A DNA stretch of 7,668 bases from Clostridia bacterium. Its GTDB lineage: Bacteria > Bacillota > DSM-521 > Neomoorellales > SLTJ01. Position numbers and translations under genes: made by a program. Below, in pieces: positions 5,158-7,668 of the stretch; positions within the stretch are counted from its first letter, which is position 1, and every line of letters starts with the position of its first letter. Below the pieces are notes generated by a model. It worked only from the letters and a program-made list of their open reading frames with translations, was not told the DNA's origin and did no database searches. Location of the stretch: NCBI GenBank assembly GCA_014360105.1, contig JACIYD010000065.1, positions 1-7,668 of the forward strand. Direction: 5' to 3'.

Positions 5158-5964
5158 GTGGGTAAGGCGTTTAAAACCGGCAATCTGATCTTGCTGTGTC
5201 TTTTGCTGACTTTTATCCTGGCGGCCATAGGGACGGTCCTGGTCAGGGGCCTGCCCGACCTCCCCGCAACTTTTAAAGCGCCGCCGACCCTCTTTGCTGC
5301 CAGGCTAAGTCTCGTTACGTCCCTGGCCTCCACCGCCCTTTGCCTGGTGGTCGCGGCACCGGTAGCCTATGCCCTGGCCCGTTACCGTTTGCCGGGCAAG
5401 GGCCTTTTGGCCAGTGCGCTCCGCATCCCTTTAACCCTCCCGCCCATTGTTTCCGGCGTCTGCCTTCTTCTCCTCTTTGGCACCACCGGCTTCGGCGAGG
5501 CTCTAACCAGGCTCGGCCTGCGGTTTGTCTTTAGCGTTCCCGGCATTATCATAGCCCAGTTCTTCGTCAACGTCCCTTCCCTCCTCACCGTGCTTAAAGC
5601 GGCCATCGAAGCGGTGGACGTCCGCCTGGAATACGTGGCCAGAACCCTTGGTTGTAGCCCCGCCAAGGCTTTTACCGGGGTCACCCTGCCCCTGGTCAAA
5701 AACGGGCTTGTGGCGGGGATCATCCTTACCTGGAGCAAAGCAATGGGAGAATTCGGCGCCGTGTTGATGCTGGCGGGGGCGACCAGGTTCAAAACCGAGA
5801 CCCTCCCGATTTCCCTGTACCTCAATATGTCGACCGGTGACCTCGAAGCCGTCATGGCCGTGGCTACCCTGCTTATTCTCCTCTCCCTCACTTCTTTAAC
5901 CATCTTTGAACGACTCGGCGCCAGGCTGGGACAGCCGGCAACAGGGGAAGCTAACAAAGCCTAA
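5158..5964 (+). CDS. modB: Molybdate/tungstate-type ABC transporter permease
   Basis: This is the integral membrane channel of the importer. Seen: 268 residues with about six hydrophobic segments near 9-29, 46-73, 91-109, 123-147, 181-203 and 231-250. The cytoplasmic EAA coupling loop that docks to the ATPase is at about 158-178 (EYVARTLGCSPAKAF, then LPL). The sequence WSKAMGEFGAVLMLAG (192-207) is highly characteristic of ModB/CysT-type oxyanion permeases. The start is GTG 5158 behind AAGGGAAGGGG (5143-5153). It is 15 bases from modA and 77 bases from the ATPase start, all on the same strand. Sulfate permeases share this subfamily; the ModA-like partner and metal-cofactor neighbours favour molybdate or tungstate. 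Confidence 0.9.
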   Translation: MGKAFKTGNLILLCLLLTFILAAIGTVLVRGLPDLPATFKAPPTLFAARLSLVTSLASTALCLVVAAPVAYALARYRLPGKGLLASALRIPLTLPPIVSGVCLLLLFGTTGFGEALTRLGLRFVFSVPGIIIAQFFVNVPSLLTVLKAAIEAVDVRLEYVARTLGCSPAKAFTGVTLPLVKNGLVAGIILTWSKAMGEFGAVLMLAGATRFKTETLPISLYLNMSTGDLEAVMAVATLLILLSLTSLTIFERLGARLGQPATGEANKA

Positions 5965-6041
5965 ATCAAAAGCCCCGCGACGCCTATGGATGGTTTGCCC
6001 GGGGGCGAGAAGATGGTTTGTGGGATTGGGGAAGTACCGTG

Positions 6042-7100
6042 ATGGTGAGGCAGGCGGCCCTCAGGTTACAGGGCATCAACAAGAGGCTGGGCAACTTTCA
6101 CCTCAAAGATCTTTCCCTGGAGATCGGGCCGGGGGAATATTTTGTCCTTCTCGGGCCAACGGGAGCCGGAAAGACGCTGCTGCTGGAAATCATCGCCGGC
6201 ATCCATCCCGTGGACACCGGCGAAATATGGCTGGGCGGGGTTAACCTCACCCACCTGCCCCCGGAGAAAAGACGGTGCGGCTTTGTTTACCAGGATTATG
6301 CCCTCTTTCCTCATTTGACGGTGCGAAAAAACATCGCTTTCGGCCTCAAAGTGAACCGGGTACCGGCGCCAGAAGCGGAGAAAAGGGTCGAAGAAATGGC
6401 TGCCCTTCTCGGCATTACCCACCTCTTGTCCCGCTTTCCCCGCACCTTGAGCGGCGGGGAACAGCAGCGGGTGGCCCTGGCCCGGGCCCTGGTGATAAAA
6501 CCCCAGGTTCTCCTGCTTGACGAACCGCTGGCCGCCCTGGACCCCCGCACGAAAGAAGCGCTGCAGCGGGAACTGCAACGCCTACACCGGGCTACCGGGA
6601 CCCTTACCGTCCACGTAACCCACGACTTCGAAGAGGCGTTCTTCCTGGCCGACCGCCTGGGCATTATCGACCACGGGGAGCTATTGCAGGTAGGGTCTCC
6701 CCAGGAAATCTTTTCCCGGCCCTCTTCCGCGCGCGTGGCCGCTTTTCTGGGCACCGAGAATATCTACCGTAGCGAAGTCACCTATACTGACGGGAAAGCT
6801 TTCGTCCGCCTGGGCCAGGCCCTCCTAGAAGTCGAGACTAGCCTCCGCGGACCGGTGGGCATCTCCATCAGACCGGAAGCCATCATCTTGAGCAGCCGAC
6901 CGCAGACCCGGAATTGCCTGGCGGCCAGGGTCCTCACCATCCACCGCCGCGGCCTGTTTCTCAAAGTGGCGGTAGAGGCGGCCGGAGAAAAGCTAACGGT
7001 GCTGGTGCCGCCGCGCGAGGCGGAATCTTTTGCCCAGGCCGGAGATGGTCGGGTTTACTGCTGCATACCGCCGGCCGCGATTAATACCTTTCCCTCGTAA
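6042..7100 (+). CDS. modC: Molybdate/tungstate-type ABC transporter ATP-binding protein
   Basis: This cytoplasmic ATPase drives the importer. Seen, numbering from ATG 6042 (352 residues): Walker A GPTGAGKT (38-45), Q-loop VYQDYALFPHLT (82-93), signature LSGGEQQRVALARAL (136-150), Walker B VLLLDEP (156-162), D-loop and switch His194 in VTHD. A C-terminal TOBE/Mop-like regulatory region at about 240-350 includes VGISIRPEAIILS (272-284), as in ModC and WtpC. A longer open frame from TTG 6018 lacks a ribosome site. GGGGAAG (6028-6034) serves GTG 6039 or ATG 6042, which differ by one residue. A nine-base direct repeat GATGGTTTG (5989-5997 and 6012-6020) lies in the gap after modB. The gene ends 23 bases before the convergent decayed frame, with no clear intrinsic terminator between them. 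Confidence 0.92.
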   Translation: MVRQAALRLQGINKRLGNFHLKDLSLEIGPGEYFVLLGPTGAGKTLLLEIIAGIHPVDTGEIWLGGVNLTHLPPEKRRCGFVYQDYALFPHLTVRKNIAFGLKVNRVPAPEAEKRVEEMAALLGITHLLSRFPRTLSGGEQQRVALARALVIKPQVLLLDEPLAALDPRTKEALQRELQRLHRATGTLTVHVTHDFEEAFFLADRLGIIDHGELLQVGSPQEIFSRPSSARVAAFLGTENIYRSEVTYTDGKAFVRLGQALLEVETSLRGPVGISIRPEAIILSSRPQTRNCLAARVLTIHRRGLFLKVAVEAAGEKLTVLVPPREAESFAQAGDGRVYCCIPPAAINTFPS

Positions 7101-7123
7101 GCCGGCCCCTCGGTGGCTCCCCG

Positions 7124-7668
7124 TTATCGGCCCAGCCAGATTACCTTAACTGCTTCCAGGTTTTTCAGTTCCGGGCCTTCTTCCGCCCCCACTATACCCT
7201 TTGAGATCCGGCACTCCGAGGGGGATGGCATTAAACTGATCGGCCCGCAACGAGGCCACCAGACCGACGGCCAGCGGCCGGGTGCAATCTCACCAACTCC
7301 TGGTTGACCCTTACCTCTAAGCCTGCCGTCCCGCCGTCGGTCCAGCACAGACAGAACCCGCGTCCTCCATGCGCTCCCGCCAGCCGTAAGCCTCGCTTGT
7401 GCCGTAAACTGGCTCGGGCATTCTCAAGCGCGAGCGGTGGTGCTTGATGATCGGCGCGGCCTGGGGGTTGGCTTCCAGCACAACTTTGTCGTTCCAAGAG
7501 CTCGTACACCCATCGGCCCAAAAGCCCCGCTAGCCGAAAATGATCCGGTCGCGCTCCTTGGCTGCCAGATATTGTTCCCTGGCCCGCACCAGCTCCTGGC
7601 CCAACTTTTCCAGGTTCTCCCGCAACTCCGCTTCCGAGCGGGAGCGCACCCAGAGGTCCAGCAACAGG
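7124..7668 (-). pseudogene. Decayed C-terminal part of an unrecognised protein gene (runs off right edge)
   Basis: Protein-like sequence can be followed on the minus strand only by changing frame. From the edge, a helical, charged stretch (AELRENLEKLGQELVRAREQ, then AAKERDRIIFG) meets TAG at 7530-7532. One frame over, LAGLLGRWVYELL continues; after about 7490-7495 the first frame resumes with DKVVLEANPQAAPIIKHH and EAYGWRERMEDA. At about 7359-7361 it shifts to GFCLCWTDGGTAGLEVRVNQ, at about 7275-7284 back to LAVGLVASLRADQFNAIPLG, and at about 7199 to IVGAEEGPELKNLEAVKVIW, ending at TAA 7124-7126. That is about five single-base shifts in some 340 bases, several beside G or C runs. The joined product has about 180 residues. 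I do not recognise the family. A true pseudogene is favoured because the transporter genes alongside are intact, but clustered sequence errors would look the same. Confidence 0.6.

Noticed and set aside
5965..6041. Small gene or regulatory element between modB and modC
   Set aside because: Only a nine-base direct repeat and the modC ribosome site are seen; no start-stop frame with protein character.
7530..7532. In-frame TAG with protein-like sequence continuing after it, as in pyrrolysine read-through
   Set aside because: A neighbouring frame (LAGLLGRWVYELL) gives a better continuation and avoids the TAG, and further frame switches follow. Decay or sequence error explains it more simply than amber decoding.

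Overview
The window looks like a piece of the chromosome of a GC-rich anaerobic Firmicute, perhaps a thermophilic or acetogenic/sulfate-reducing clostridium. This is an inference from three things: strong AAGGAGG-type ribosome binding sites, frequent GTG starts, and the gene families present (DUF4213/DUF364 metal-chelation protein, FmdB, NifX-like protein, IscU/NifU scaffold, Mo/W ABC transporter). No RNA genes, CRISPR arrays, insertion sequences or phage genes were seen.

Layout. (1) Positions 74-1448, plus strand: a PAS-AAA+ transcription regulator of the NtrC/sigma-54-activator type. Its Fis-like DNA-binding helix-turn-helix lies one frame away, after a GGGG run at 1271-1274. The ATPase also lacks the GAFTGA loop, the second sigma-54 contact loop and both arginine fingers. 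(2) Positions 3361-1601, minus strand: an apparent four-gene operon, in the order NifU/IscU-like Fe-S scaffold, FmdB zinc-ribbon protein, NifX/dinitrogenase-cofactor-family protein, and CoA-binding Rossmann protein. A promoter at 3425-3454 reads into it. (3) Positions 3362-3560: a divergent control region with one good promoter in each direction and a 20-bp near-palindrome just downstream of the rightward -10 box. (4) Positions 3561-7100, plus strand: an operon of a DUF4213/DUF364 protein followed by the binding lipoprotein, permease and ATPase of a molybdate/tungstate-type ABC transporter (modA-modB-modC order). (5) Positions 7124-7668, minus strand: the decayed C-terminal part of an unrecognised protein gene. 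Its reading frame can be followed only by switching frames about five times, and it runs off the right edge.

How the parts fit together (inference): the rightward operon imports an oxyanion, molybdate or tungstate, and adds a putative metal-chelating protein. The leftward operon encodes Fe-S assembly and cofactor-carrier proteins. NifX-family proteins are known to bind FeMo-cofactor precursors or, in the orange protein, a Mo-Cu-S cluster. The divergent pair therefore reads as one metal-cofactor locus that joins Mo/W uptake with Fe-S/Mo-S cluster handling. Substrate specificity, the regulator that acts at the shared control region, and the identity of the decayed gene cannot be settled from the sequence alone.
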